A stretch of 64,000 nucleotides of DNA from Pseudomonas schmalbachii (lineage in GTDB: Bacteria > Pseudomonadota > Gammaproteobacteria > Pseudomonadales > Pseudomonadaceae): positions 124,001-188,000 of the forward strand of contig NZ_JAELYA010000009.1 of assembly GCF_017589465.1 (NCBI RefSeq). The letters are read 5' to 3'. Of this stretch, positions 1 through 7,828 are shown piece by piece (position 1 is the first letter of the stretch; the number at the start of each line of letters is the position of its first letter). Under the pieces are notes generated by a model that saw nothing but the letters and a program-made list of their open reading frames with translations, had not been told where the DNA came from and searched no databases. Made by a program: the position numbers and the translations under genes.

Positions 1-212
1 CGGAGGGTGTCGGCGTGCGCCTGTACTACGGCGACGTCTCCAGCACCACGCCGGTCGAACTGGCGCAGAAGAAGTTCATGGGCCTGACGGCCGAAAATAT
101 GCCGATGTCCATCCCGGTGGCGGCCAGGTACTACAAGACCGTCCCCCGCGCCGCCGACATCAAGGCCGGGCGGGTGTCCACCATCGCTACGTTCACCATG
201 TATTACGAGTGA
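1..212 (+). CDS. Fimbrial subunit, C-terminal fragment (cut by window edge)
   Basis: Only the last 69 or so residues are present; the open frame runs off the left edge, with the first complete codon at base 3. The tail ends ATFTMYYE before the stop. An alternating hydrophobic C-terminal strand ending in an aromatic residue is typical of chaperone-usher (type 1/Cup) pilins, where it is used in subunit assembly. The protein would be secreted and added to a surface fimbria. The rest of the fimbrial operon should lie to the left of this window. Major pilin and tip adhesin cannot be told apart from the tail alone. Confidence 0.7.
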   Translation, partial: EGVGVRLYYGDVSSTTPVELAQKKFMGLTAENMPMSIPVAARYYKTVPRAADIKAGRVSTIATFTMYYE

Positions 213-230
213 CTGGCATGGCCTGATGCC

Positions 231-349
231 GCCCTCACCCTAACCCTCTCCCAGTGGGAGAGGGGACTGCTCGGCGTTGCCGGTTGGCACGACATTCATC
301 CCGACGCCAATCTGCCCCCTCTCCCTCCGGGAGAGGGCAGGGGTGAGGG
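231..349. repeat. Palindromic repeat, CCCTCACCC family, copy 1
   Basis: The outer arms read CCCTCACCCTAACCCTCTCC and, at the far end, an inverted GGGAGAGGG..GGTGAGGG. Each arm also carries its own short hairpin (CTCCCagtGGGAG and CTCCctccGGGAG). A second copy lies at 51787-51877. The 213-595 gap holds only this repeat, the next one and a promoter; I see no gene in it. Confidence 0.75.
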
Positions 350-379
350 AAATCGCAACGCCGATGGTTCCACGTGATC

Positions 380-480
380 GTTCCCACGCTCCCGCGTGGG
401 AATGCAGTTCTCGACGCTCCCGCGTCGAAAGGGACGCAGGAGCGTCCCCGGATGGGTTCCCACGCGGGAGCGAGGGAACC
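380..480. repeat. Palindromic repeat, GTTCCCACGC family
   Basis: The left arm GTTCCCACGCTCCCGCGTGG is mirrored by a right arm ending CGCGGGAGCGAGGGAAC. Two smaller hairpins built on CGACGCTCCCGCGTCG and GGACGC/GCGTCC sit between them. It lies directly upstream of the ECF operon promoter. It is a REP-like dispersed element; function unknown. Confidence 0.65.
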
Positions 481-527
481 ATAGGCCATGCCCACGTTCG
501 TCGCCCCCAGGCTTTTTTCCGACACCC

Positions 528-554
528 TGTCGATCTCCATCGGGTCCGAACGAC
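528..554 (+). promoter_or_regulatory. Candidate ECF42-type promoter (-35 TGTCGA, -10 CGAC)
   Basis: TGTCGA (528-533) and CGAC (551-554) are separated by 17 bases and lie 42 bases before the start codon of the first operon gene. My memory of published work on ECF42 sigma factors is that their targets carry TGTCGA at -35 and CGA/TC at -10. The last gene of this operon encodes a sigma factor of that type, so autoregulation is likely. The match is read from the sequence; use of the promoter is inferred. Confidence 0.65.
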
Positions 555-595
555 TATAGGTATCTGCACTCCGCAGACAACCGAAGGAGTCGACC

Positions 596-964
596 ATGCA
601 ATACCTCTGCCTGATCTACGTGGACGAAAGCGCCGCCGCGAAGCTGCCGCCCGATGAGTACCGCGCGGTGGTCGATGAATGCCTGACCTACGAGGAACGC
701 CTGCGCGCAAGCGGCCATTTCATCGCCGCCCAGGCCCTGCAATCGGTGGAATGCGCCACCACCCTGCGCCATCGCAACGGCCAGTTGTCGATTACCGATG
801 GTCCGTTCGCTGAAACCAAAGAGCAACTTGGTGGTTTCTACATGATCGAGGCGCGTGATCTGAACGAGGCGATCCAGATTGCCGCGAAGATCCCGCCGGG
901 GCGGCTGGGCTGCATCGAGGTGCGGCCGATTCGCGACTGGGAGAAACATTTCGCCGGCATGTGA
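596..964 (+). CDS. YCII-related / DGPF-domain protein
   Basis: A 122-residue protein, the usual length for this family. It begins MQYLCLIYVDE and carries the signature DGPFAETKE at about residues 62-70, followed by the family's GGFYMIEA segment. YCII/DGPF proteins adopt a ferredoxin-like fold; their biochemical role is not established. The start is set by a GGAG just upstream (gaaggagtcgaccATG). It is the first gene of a five-gene run ending in an ECF42 sigma factor. DGPF genes are the hallmark partner of that sigma group, so this is probably its main target gene. Confidence 0.88.
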   Translation: MQYLCLIYVDESAAAKLPPDEYRAVVDECLTYEERLRASGHFIAAQALQSVECATTLRHRNGQLSITDGPFAETKEQLGGFYMIEARDLNEAIQIAAKIPPGRLGCIEVRPIRDWEKHFAGM

Positions 965-982
965 CCGGGATAAGGATGAATC

Positions 983-1510
983 ATGCTGAAGTATGCAGGG
1001 ATCGCACTGGCGGTCGCGCTGGTCGTGGTGCTGGCGATGGCCGCCATGTCTCCGGACGGTTTCCGGGTCGAGCGCAGCACCGTCATCCAGGCCCCGCCGG
1101 ACAAGGTCTACGGACTGATCGAGGATTTCCACCAGTGGCGCCAGTGGTCGCCATTCGAAAACCTCGACCCGGACATGCAACGCATCTACCGGGGGCCGCA
1201 GAAGGGACCGGGCGCGGTCTATGAGTGGAAGAGCGAGGGCCGGGCAGGCGAAGGGAGCATGAGGATTCTGTCCGCGACTCCGGCCTCGAACGTGACGATC
1301 CGCCTGGAATTCGTCGAACCCTACCAGGCGCGCAATACCGCCGAGTTCAACCTGCGCGAGGAGGGCGGCGCCACCCGGGTGACCTGGGCGATGTACGGCC
1401 CCACGCCGTTCGGGGCGAAGGTCGTCCACCTGTTCTTCAGCATGGACAGCATGGTCGGCAAGGACTTCGAAGCCGGCCTGGCCAATCTCAAGCGCCTCAG
1501 CGAAAGCTGA
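983..1510 (+). CDS. SRPBCC (START-like) family protein with N-terminal membrane segment
   Basis: A 175-residue protein. Residues 4-22 form a hydrophobic segment (YAGIALAVALVVVLAMAAM) that is probably a signal anchor. From about residue 30 the sequence fits the polyketide-cyclase/SRPBCC fold, with VERSTVIQAPPDKVYGLIED and the FHQWRQWSPFE motif, and it ends in the long C-terminal helix typical of the fold. These proteins bind hydrophobic ligands in a deep cavity; the ligand is unknown here. It starts 18 bases after the YCII gene stop, so it is co-transcribed. Confidence 0.85.
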   Translation: MLKYAGIALAVALVVVLAMAAMSPDGFRVERSTVIQAPPDKVYGLIEDFHQWRQWSPFENLDPDMQRIYRGPQKGPGAVYEWKSEGRAGEGSMRILSATPASNVTIRLEFVEPYQARNTAEFNLREEGGATRVTWAMYGPTPFGAKVVHLFFSMDSMVGKDFEAGLANLKRLSES

Positions 1511-1524
1511 GGGGAGAACGCATC

Positions 1525-2307
1525 ATGAACATTCCACAATTCACCCGTCCGCCGGTGGTCAGTCGTGCGCAATGGCTGGAAGCCCGCCGGCAACTGTGGC
1601 TCAAGGAACGCGCCGCGACCCACGCCAGGGACGCGCTGAACGCCGAGCGGCGCAAGCTGCCGCTGGTGCGCATCGACAAGGACTACCGCTTCGAAGGCCC
1701 GGACGGCCCGCTGAGCCTGCTCGACCTGTTCGAAGGGCGGCCGCAGCTGGTCGTCTACCACTTCATGTTCCACCGCGACAAAGGCGTGGGCTGCGAGGGC
1801 TGCTCGTTCGTCATCGACAACATCCCCCGCCTGGAGCACCTGCACGCCCGCGGCACCACGCTGGCGATGGTCTCGCGCGCGCCGCTGGCGGAAATCGCCC
1901 CGTTCAAGGCGCGCATGGGCTGGCGGCTGCCGTGGTATTCGTCGTTCGGCAGCGACTTCAACTACGACTTCCACGTGACCATCGACGAGAACGTCGCGCC
2001 GGTGGAGTACAACTACCGCGACAAGGCCGAACTGGAACGCCTCGGCCAGACTTGCCACATGCAGGGCGAACAGCCGGGGATGAGCGTGTTCCTGCGCGAT
2101 GGTGAGGAGGTGTTGCACAGCTATTCCACCTACGGACGCGGCCTCGAAGCCGCCCTCACCACCTACCACCTGCTCGACCTCACCCCGCTGGGGCGCGGCG
2201 AGGGCTGGGGCGGCATGGCCGACCTGGAGGGCAAGGGGCTGGAGTGGATGCGCTTCCATGACGAATACGGCCAGGCCGCTCCCGCGCACGGTTGCTGCGA
2301 ATCCTGA
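1525..2307 (+). CDS. DUF899 family thioredoxin-like protein
   Basis: A 260-residue protein with the DUF899 layout: an N-terminal helix starting with VSRAQWLEARRQL, a pairing region (KDYRFEGPDGPLSLLDLFEG) and the thioredoxin-like core LVVYHFMFH..GCEGCSF. The CEGC pair sits at about residues 91-94 in the active-site position, so a redox role is plausible but unproven. Start chosen at ATG 1525, behind GAGGGGAG and 14 bases after the preceding stop; the open frame extends further upstream but only through the previous gene. Third gene of the ECF42 operon. Genes of this family often travel with YCII and ECF sigma genes. Confidence 0.85.
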   Translation: MNIPQFTRPPVVSRAQWLEARRQLWLKERAATHARDALNAERRKLPLVRIDKDYRFEGPDGPLSLLDLFEGRPQLVVYHFMFHRDKGVGCEGCSFVIDNIPRLEHLHARGTTLAMVSRAPLAEIAPFKARMGWRLPWYSSFGSDFNYDFHVTIDENVAPVEYNYRDKAELERLGQTCHMQGEQPGMSVFLRDGEEVLHSYSTYGRGLEAALTTYHLLDLTPLGRGEGWGGMADLEGKGLEWMRFHDEYGQAAPAHGCCES

Positions 2308-2341
2308 AACACCCGGTCCCCGATCGGGCAGGAGAACTCCG

Positions 2342-2782
2342 ATGAATGCACAACTCGAACCCCGCGTCGATCCAGCCATCCGGGCCTTCCTCGACAGCTG
2401 GCTGCTGGCCGTCAAGGCGGCCGACGTCGACGCCATCGCCAGTCACTACGCCGCCGATATCGTCGCTTTCGATGCCATCATCCAGCTGCAGTTCAAGGGC
2501 GTGGAGGCGTACATGAAGCACTGGCAGAAGTGCCTGTCGATGTGCACCGACATGGTCTTCGACATCCATGAGCTGGGTGTGGAAAGTTCCGGCGACGTGG
2601 CCTTCGGGCATTACCTCGCCTGGTGCGGCGGCACCGACGAGAAGGGCGAGGCGAATGCCTCGTGGATGCGCGCCAGCTTCGGCCTGCGCCGCGAGCAGGG
2701 GAAGTGGAAGGTGGCCCATGAGCACTTCTCTGCGCCGTTCGATGTGGAAACCGGGAAGGCCATTTTCGACGCCAAGCCGTGA
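2342..2782 (+). CDS. NTF2-like / SnoaL-like protein
   Basis: A 146-residue protein with the cone-shaped NTF2 pattern: an N-terminal helix (AIRAFLDSWLLAVKAADVDAI), a YAADIVAFD strand, GVEAYMKHWQKC, and the final antiparallel sheet including WMRASFGLRREQGKWKVAHEH. This fold hosts ketosteroid isomerases, hydrolases and binding proteins. No catalytic assignment is possible from sequence alone. GGAG lies 6-9 bases upstream of ATG 2342. Fourth gene of the ECF42 operon, 34 bases after the DUF899 gene. Confidence 0.82.
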   Translation: MNAQLEPRVDPAIRAFLDSWLLAVKAADVDAIASHYAADIVAFDAIIQLQFKGVEAYMKHWQKCLSMCTDMVFDIHELGVESSGDVAFGHYLAWCGGTDEKGEANASWMRASFGLRREQGKWKVAHEHFSAPFDVETGKAIFDAKP

Positions 2783-2794
2783 CGGGCCGGCCTG

Positions 2795-4042
2795 ATGCAT
2801 GACGACGCGGCACTCCCGCTGCGCGACCTGGTGGATGCGCTGTACCGCCAGGAATCGCGGCGGGTGCTCGCCACCCTGATCCGCCTGCTCGGCGACTTCG
2901 ACCGCGCCGAGGAAGCCCTGCACGATGCCTTCGCCGCCGCCGTCGAGCAGTGGCGGCGCGATGGCGTGCCGGCCAATCCGCGCGCCTGGCTGGTCTCCAC
3001 CGGGCGCTTCAAGGCCATCGACAACCTGCGCCGCCGCGTGCGTTTCGACGCCTCGCTGGAGCAGATCGCCCGCCAACTGGAAATCGACAGCCAGGCGGCG
3101 GAAGAGGACGCGGAAGAACTGCAGGACGACCGCCTGCGCCTGATCTTCACCTGCTGCCACCCGGCGCTGGCGCCGGACGCCCAGGTGCCGCTGACCCTGC
3201 GCGAAATCTGCGACCTGAAGACCGAGGAAATCGCCCGCGCCTATCTCGTCACCCCTGCCACCATCGCCCAGCGCATCGTCCGCGCCAAGACCAAGATCCG
3301 CGACACGAAGATTCCCTACCAGGTGCCGTCGCAGGCGGAACTGCCGGAGCGCCTGGCCAGTGTGCTGCGGGTGATCTACCTGGTGTTCAACGAAGGCTAT
3401 TCGGCCTCCAGCGGCGATTCGCTGACCCGCACCGATCTCTGTGCGGAAGCCATCCGCCTCGGCCGGCTGCTGCTGGAATTGCTGCCGGAACCCGAAGTCA
3501 TGGGCCTGCTGGCGCTGATGCTGCTGCACGACTCGCGGCGCAAGGCACGCACCGACGAACACGGCGAACTGGTGCTGCTGGAGGACCAGGACCGCTCGCT
3601 GTGGAACCGCGAACAGATCGACGAAGGCCGCCAGTTGATCGCCCGCGCCCTGGCCGGCCAGGGCTTCGGCCCGTACTGCCTGCAGGCGGCGATTTCCGCC
3701 GTGCATTCGGCGGCGACGGACGTGGCCAGCACCGACTGGGAGCAGATCGTCGGCCTCTACGACGCGCTGCTGCGCATCCAGCCATCCCCAGTGATCGAAC
3801 TCAACCGCGCCGTCGCCCTCGCCATGCGCGACGGCCCCCAGGCCGGTCTCGATGTGGTCGACGCCATCCTCGAACGCGGCGACCTCGCCGACTACCACCT
3901 GGCCCACGCCGCCCGCGCCGACTTCTGCCGCCGCCTCGGCCGCACCGACGAGGCGCGCGAGTCCTACCGCAAGGCGCTGGAGCTGACGCGCCAGGAGCCG
4001 GAGCGACGCTTCCTCGAACAGCGCCTGCGCGAGCTGATGTAG
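2795..4042 (+). CDS. ECF42-type RNA polymerase sigma factor with long C-terminal extension
   Basis: A 415-residue protein, about twice the size of a normal ECF sigma factor. Region 2 lies at about residues 10-80 (DFDRAEEALHDAFAAAVEQW, ..STGRFKAIDNLRRR). Region 4 lies at about 125-170, with the helix-turn-helix LKTEEIARAYLVTPATIAQR. A DUF6596-like segment follows (RVIYLVFNEGYSASSGD), then a TPR-like tail with ELNRAVALAMRDGP and YHLAHAARADFCRRLGRTDE. This architecture defines the ECF42 group, which has no classical anti-sigma factor; activity is thought to be governed by the C-terminal extension. It sits last in the operon it probably controls. Its TAG stop (4040-4042) lies inside a REP-like repeat. 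Confidence 0.93.
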   Translation: MHDDAALPLRDLVDALYRQESRRVLATLIRLLGDFDRAEEALHDAFAAAVEQWRRDGVPANPRAWLVSTGRFKAIDNLRRRVRFDASLEQIARQLEIDSQAAEEDAEELQDDRLRLIFTCCHPALAPDAQVPLTLREICDLKTEEIARAYLVTPATIAQRIVRAKTKIRDTKIPYQVPSQAELPERLASVLRVIYLVFNEGYSASSGDSLTRTDLCAEAIRLGRLLLELLPEPEVMGLLALMLLHDSRRKARTDEHGELVLLEDQDRSLWNREQIDEGRQLIARALAGQGFGPYCLQAAISAVHSAATDVASTDWEQIVGLYDALLRIQPSPVIELNRAVALAMRDGPQAGLDVVDAILERGDLADYHLAHAARADFCRRLGRTDEARESYRKALELTRQEPERRFLEQRLRELM

Positions 4043-4120
4043 GTTGGCGCTGAGCTTGCGAAGCCCAACGGTGCCGCGTCCAACAAGTGTTGGGCTTCGC
4101 AAGCTCAGCGCCAACCTACG
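4039..4120. repeat. REP-like palindrome, GTAGGTTGGCGCTGAG family (copy A1)
   Basis: The left arm begins GTAGGTTGGCGCTGAG and the right arm is its inverse, CTCAGCGCCAACCTAC. The inner arms are GCGAAGCCCAAC and GTTGGGCTTCGC. The element begins inside the last codons of the sigma gene and supplies its stop codon. Other copies occur at 9644, 21150 (array), 41042, 45434, 58692 and 62641. Confidence 0.85.
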
Positions 4121-4167
4121 AAGAGCACCTCGGCGCGAGTTCCTGCAAGGACGGTGTGGGGGGAGCG

Positions 4168-4590
4168 TCAGCCGCTGTCTTCCAGCGCTTCGGCGGGCGG
4201 GGTGGCCGGGGGTTTGGGCGGGGCGGCGGGGGGCTTGGCCAGGCGGGTGGTGAGGATGGTCTGGTACAGGTCCTTCGGCGATTTTTTGCCGAGCTCCTGC
4301 AAGTCCCGGTAGTTGGCGAGGAAGTCGAGGATGCACGGGCGCAGCGGGTTGGCCTGGAAGTCCCGGCCGGACTTCAGCTTGCGTTCCAGGTCGAGCTTGG
4401 TCAGCTCCAGTGCATGCTTGCGCCACTCCGCCTCGCGGTCCTGCAGGTCGCGGGAGCTGACGATCAGCTTGCCGAGCAGGGCGGTGATCAGCGCGGCGAC
4501 GATGGCTCCGGTGGCGCCGGCCACGGCGGCGATTGCGGCGAACGCGCCGGCCGGGACGCTGGAGAGCTGCTGTAGAAGGTCATCGAGCAT
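4168..4590 (-). CDS. Hypothetical protein with N-terminal membrane helix and charged coil
   Basis: A 140-residue protein I do not recognise. Residues 12-42 are Ala/Gly/Ile-rich and hydrophobic (AGAFAAIAAVAGATGAIVAA), a likely membrane helix. A long charged helical stretch follows (LQDREAEWRKHALELTKLDL), possibly coiled coil, and then a Pro/Ala-rich tail. ATG 4590 is chosen because the hydrophobic helix follows closely; the frame stays open upstream without a credible start. It lies 2 bases downstream of the 95-residue gene at 4593, so the two are probably one transcript. Confidence 0.7.
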   Translation of the reverse strand: MLDDLLQQLSSVPAGAFAAIAAVAGATGAIVAALITALLGKLIVSSRDLQDREAEWRKHALELTKLDLERKLKSGRDFQANPLRPCILDFLANYRDLQELGKKSPKDLYQTILTTRLAKPPAAPPKPPATPPAEALEDSG

Positions 4591-4592
4591 GC

Positions 4593-4880
4593 TCAGACAT
4601 CCGCTGTGACCAGCTCGCCTACGCTGGTTTCGGCGTCGCCGATGATGAAGCTGCGTTCCTCGACGTTGCCCTGGGTATCCCGGGCGATCACCAGCAATTC
4701 GGCGCCGATGGTGCCGTGGGGAATGGCGACCATCTCGTGGCAGGGCGGGTCGGGACAGTCGGTGACCCGTATCGCCAGGCGGTCGATGTAGACCTCGATA
4801 TGCGTGGGCCGCGTGCCGCCAGTGACGCGGAAGTGGAATTTTTCCCCGGCGATCGGTTGGTTCAGGTTCTCGATATCCAT
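4593..4880 (-). CDS. Hypothetical protein, predicted all-beta
   Basis: A 95-residue protein beginning MDIENLNQPIAGEKFHFRV. It is rich in alternating hydrophobic residues and ends near SFIIGDAETSVGELVTADV, suggesting a small beta-sandwich. Two Cys (DCPDPPCHEM) could pair or bind metal. Start at 4880 is favoured over 4913 because GGGGAG lies about 10 bases upstream. I know no family for it. It is paired with the membrane-helix protein encoded immediately downstream, which may be its partner. Confidence 0.65.
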   Translation of the reverse strand: MDIENLNQPIAGEKFHFRVTGGTRPTHIEVYIDRLAIRVTDCPDPPCHEMVAIPHGTIGAELLVIARDTQGNVEERSFIIGDAETSVGELVTADV

Positions 4881-4950
4881 GGCCCGTTGCTCCCCATGTC
4901 CCTCTGGAAGCATAGCGAGGGTTGCGGTTATCGGTAGGCGCGGGGGTGTC

Positions 4951-5018
4951 TGTAGGAGCGAGCTCTGCTCGCGAACGCCGGCAATGCAAAAGCTTCGCGA
5001 GCAGAGCTCGCTCCTACG
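4951..5018. repeat. REP-like palindrome, TGTAGGAGCGAGCTCTGC family (copy B1)
   Basis: The left arm TGTAGGAGCGAGCTCTGCTC and the right arm GAGCAGAGCTCGCTCCTACG are near-perfect inverses around a short centre containing AAAGCTTCGCGA. Related copies lie at 10918, 40919, 45393 and 58861 (the last with a different inner arm). Confidence 0.8.
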
Positions 5019-5124
5019 GATTGGCGCCGCCCTGCATCTGTCCCTCCGACCGAAGGGTATCGCTTCGCTCGACCCATCCTACAAACTGTAAAGATCACCC
5101 ATCCCGTGCGGAGCCCAGCAAGCC

Positions 5125-5772
5125 ATGCGACTGAACGACGATCTGAGCCAGCGCACGCTGGTGCATGCCGCGCGGCTGGACTGGGCGGCGAGTCCGGCGC
5201 CGGGGGTGGAGCGGCGGATGCTCTATCGCATCGGCGAGGAGAAGGCGCGGGCGACGTCCATCGTGCGCTATGCGCCGGGCAGCCGCTTCGCCCGGCACGG
5301 CCACCCGGCCGGCGAGGAGTTCCTGGTGCTGGAGGGCGTCTTCGAGGACGAGAACGGCGCCTATCCGGTCGGCAGCTACGTGCGCAACCCGCCGGGCAGC
5401 CATCATTCGCCGGCGTCCACCCAGGGCTGCACCATCTTCGTGAAGCTCTGGCAATTCCGTCATGACGATGCCGAGCAACTGGTCGTCCGTCCCGGCGAGC
5501 GGGCGCTGCTGTTCGACAACGGCTATGAACAGGTGCACATCGAGCACTGGCAGCCCGGCAGTACCCACGAGATTGCCAATCCCCGGGGACTGGAACTGCT
5601 GGTGCTGGCCGGCTCCTTCAGGGAAGGCGCCGATACGCTGGAAACCCTGTCCTGGCTGCGCCTGCCCGCCGGCATGCCGCTGCGTGCGCAGGTCGGCGCC
5701 GAGGGCGCGCGGGTGTGGTTGAAGGAGGGCGCGCTGGAGCAGCGCGAAGCCTGCGACTTGGACCCCGTCTGA
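5125..5772 (+). CDS. Cupin-domain protein (ChrR-like, two cupin halves)
   Basis: A 215-residue protein. The first cupin motif lies at about residues 58-80 (HGHPAGEEFLVLEGVF), with the histidine and glutamate ligands of a metal site, and the second motif follows in PGSHHSP. A second, weaker cupin half covers about 110-190, with YEQVHIEHWQPG and GLELLVLAGSF. This two-half layout resembles the cupin part of ChrR anti-sigma factors, but the zinc-binding N-terminal anti-sigma domain is absent. A free-standing metal-binding sensor or enzyme is therefore more likely. It faces the ABC exporter gene tail to tail. Confidence 0.78.
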   Translation: MRLNDDLSQRTLVHAARLDWAASPAPGVERRMLYRIGEEKARATSIVRYAPGSRFARHGHPAGEEFLVLEGVFEDENGAYPVGSYVRNPPGSHHSPASTQGCTIFVKLWQFRHDDAEQLVVRPGERALLFDNGYEQVHIEHWQPGSTHEIANPRGLELLVLAGSFREGADTLETLSWLRLPAGMPLRAQVGAEGARVWLKEGALEQREACDLDPV

Positions 5773-5778
5773 GCCGGC

Positions 5779-7632
5779 TCAGGTCGCGTCCGGCTGGCCG
5801 ACCGGCGTCTCCGACTCCTGCTGTTGCAGCATCCACATCTGCGCGTAGCTGCCGCCGGCCGACAGCAACTGGCGGTGGCTGCCGCTCTCGATGATGCGCC
5901 CGGCGTCCAGCACCAGGATCAGGTCGGCGTCCATCACGGTGGACAGGCGGTGGGCGATCACCAGCGTGGTGCGGCCGACCTGGATGCGGTCCAGCGCCGC
6001 CTGGATGGTCTTTTCCGAGCGCGAGTCGAGCGCCGAGGTAGCCTCGTCGAAGATCAGGATCGCCGGGTTCTTCAGCAGCGCGCGGGCGATGGCCACGCGC
6101 TGCTTCTCGCCGCCGGAAAGCTTCAGGCCGCGCTCGCCGACCTGGGTTTCGTAGCCGTCCGGCAGGCGCTGGATGAATTCGTGGATATGCGCGGCGCGGG
6201 CGGCGTTCTCGATTTCCTCGCGGCTGGCGTCGGGGCGGCCGTAGGCGATGTTGTAGTAGATGCTGTCGTTGAACAGCACGGTGTCCTGCGGAACGATGCC
6301 GATGGCGGCGCGCACCGAGCCCTGGGTCAGCTCGCGCAGGTCGTGGCCGTCGATGCGGATGTGCCCGGAGTCGACGTCGTAGAAGCGGTACAGCAGGCGT
6401 GCGAGGGTGGACTTGCCCGAGCCCGAATGGCCGACCACCGCCACCGTGCCGCCGGGCGGGATCTCGAAGTCGACGCCGTGGAGGATCTCGCGGCGCGGGT
6501 CGTAGCCGAAGTGCACATTCTCGAAGCGCACGCGCGGGCGGCTGGTCGCCAGCGGTATGGCGTTCGGCGCATCCTGCACGTCCTGGCGCTCGTCGAGCAG
6601 GCCGAACAGGCGCTCCATGTTGGTCATCGCCTGCTTCACCTCGCGGTACATCATGCCGAGCAGGAACAGCGGCGCCGACAGCTGCAGCAGGTAGGCGTTG
6701 ACCAGCACCAGGTCGCCGATGCTCAGCCGGCCATCGACCACCCCGGCGGCGGCGCGCCACATCATGGCGGTCACGCCGACGGCGATCACCGCGGTCTGGC
6801 CGAGGTTGAGCAGAGCCAGCGACTTCATCGCCTTGACCTTGGTGTTCTCCAGGTGGCGCAGGTTCTCGTCGTAGCGCTGCGCCTCGTGGGCCTCGTTGTT
6901 GAAGTACTTGACCGTCTCGTAGTTGAGCAGCGAATCCACCGCGCGCTCGTTGGCGCGGGTATCGGCCTCCACCGCCGCGCGGTAGTAGCGGGTGCGCCAC
7001 TCGGTGACGGCGATGGTGAACAGGCCATAGGCGAGCAGGGTGGCGAGGGTGATCAGGGCGAAGCCCCAGTCGTAGGCCCAGACCAGCACCACGGTCACCA
7101 TCAGCACTTCCAGCAGGGTCGGCACGATGGTGTAGAGCGTCCAGTCCAGCAGGTCGGAAATCGCGCTGCCGCCGCGTTCGACGTCGCGGGCGACGCCACC
7201 GGTGCGGCGGCCGAGGTGGAATTTCAGGCTGAGGCCATGCAGGTGGCGGAACACCTGCAGGGTGATCTGCCGCGAGGCGCGCGCCATGACCCGGGCGAAC
7301 ACCACCTGGCGCAGCTCGGTGAACAGGGTCACGCCGATGCGCGAGGCGCCGTAGGCCAGCAGCAGGCCGACCGGCAGCAGCATCAGGCTGGGTTCGACAT
7401 TGAGGCCGTCGACGATCTGCTTGAGCGCGACCGGCACGTACAGGTTGACCAGCTTGGCGGCGAAGACCAGCCCGAGCGCCGCGCCGATGCGCCAGGCGTA
7501 GGGCCGCAGGTAGGGCAGCAGGGCGTTGAGCACGGCGAGGTCGCTGCGCGCACCGGCGGCACGCTCGGCGGCCAGGGCGGGCTTGGCCGGTGCTGCGGAC
7601 GGGGTGGCGGGCTGCTGGTTCGGTTCGCTCAT
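5779..7632 (-). CDS. ABC transporter, fused permease and ATPase, ATM1-like
   Basis: A 617-residue half-transporter. The membrane domain (about residues 40-330) is followed by a complete ATPase: Walker A GHSGSGKST at about 401-409, signature LSGGEKQR, Walker B ILIFDEATSALD and H-loop VIAHRLS. The layout and motifs such as FHLGRRTGGVARDVERGG and NYETVKYFNNE are those of the ATM1/HMT1 group, which exports glutathione-linked or metal-thiol compounds across the inner membrane as a homodimer. The start at 7632 (MSEPNQQP) follows family practice; a longer frame from 7701 adds an unlikely basic leader. The exact substrate cannot be read from sequence. Confidence 0.88.
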   Translation of the reverse strand: MSEPNQQPATPSAAPAKPALAAERAAGARSDLAVLNALLPYLRPYAWRIGAALGLVFAAKLVNLYVPVALKQIVDGLNVEPSLMLLPVGLLLAYGASRIGVTLFTELRQVVFARVMARASRQITLQVFRHLHGLSLKFHLGRRTGGVARDVERGGSAISDLLDWTLYTIVPTLLEVLMVTVVLVWAYDWGFALITLATLLAYGLFTIAVTEWRTRYYRAAVEADTRANERAVDSLLNYETVKYFNNEAHEAQRYDENLRHLENTKVKAMKSLALLNLGQTAVIAVGVTAMMWRAAAGVVDGRLSIGDLVLVNAYLLQLSAPLFLLGMMYREVKQAMTNMERLFGLLDERQDVQDAPNAIPLATSRPRVRFENVHFGYDPRREILHGVDFEIPPGGTVAVVGHSGSGKSTLARLLYRFYDVDSGHIRIDGHDLRELTQGSVRAAIGIVPQDTVLFNDSIYYNIAYGRPDASREEIENAARAAHIHEFIQRLPDGYETQVGERGLKLSGGEKQRVAIARALLKNPAILIFDEATSALDSRSEKTIQAALDRIQVGRTTLVIAHRLSTVMDADLILVLDAGRIIESGSHRQLLSAGGSYAQMWMLQQQESETPVGQPDAT

Positions 7633-7741
7633 GATCGGCACTCGGGGGCGGGGTTCTGTTGGCGGGGAGTATAAGCGGGCGGCCCGCCATGGTCGGTGCA
7701 TGGTTGCCGCACGCCGCTGAAAGATCGGCGATTTTCAGGTA

Positions 7742-7776
7742 AATCCCCCAAAAGCGCAGGGCCCTTCAGGGGGATT
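7742..7776. promoter_or_regulatory. Inverted repeat upstream of alanine dehydrogenase
   Basis: AATCCCCC (7742-7749) is mirrored by GGGGGATT (7769-7776), centred about 70 bases before the ald start codon. It is not a member of the dispersed repeats in this window. It could be an operator for an Lrp/AsnC-type regulator or an mRNA hairpin; nothing here decides between these. Confidence 0.4.
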
Positions 7777-7828
7777 GCCATCGAACTTTTCCTAGACTTC
7801 AGATAGGCATTCCTCGCGGAGGTGAGCC

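Noticed and set aside
2180-4426. A 748-codon minus-strand frame across the ECF42 sigma gene
   Set aside because: It crosses several well-supported plus-strand genes and a repeat, with shadow-type composition; no ribosome site or family similarity.
5125-5772. The cupin protein as an anti-sigma factor
   Set aside because: It lacks the N-terminal zinc-binding anti-sigma domain of ChrR and no sigma gene is adjacent; the ECF42 operon lies about 1 kb away and that group does not use a ChrR-type partner.
5824-7674. A 616-codon plus-strand frame opposite the ABC exporter
   Set aside because: The exporter has every ABC motif in order on the other strand. The antisense product is a compositionally biased shadow.
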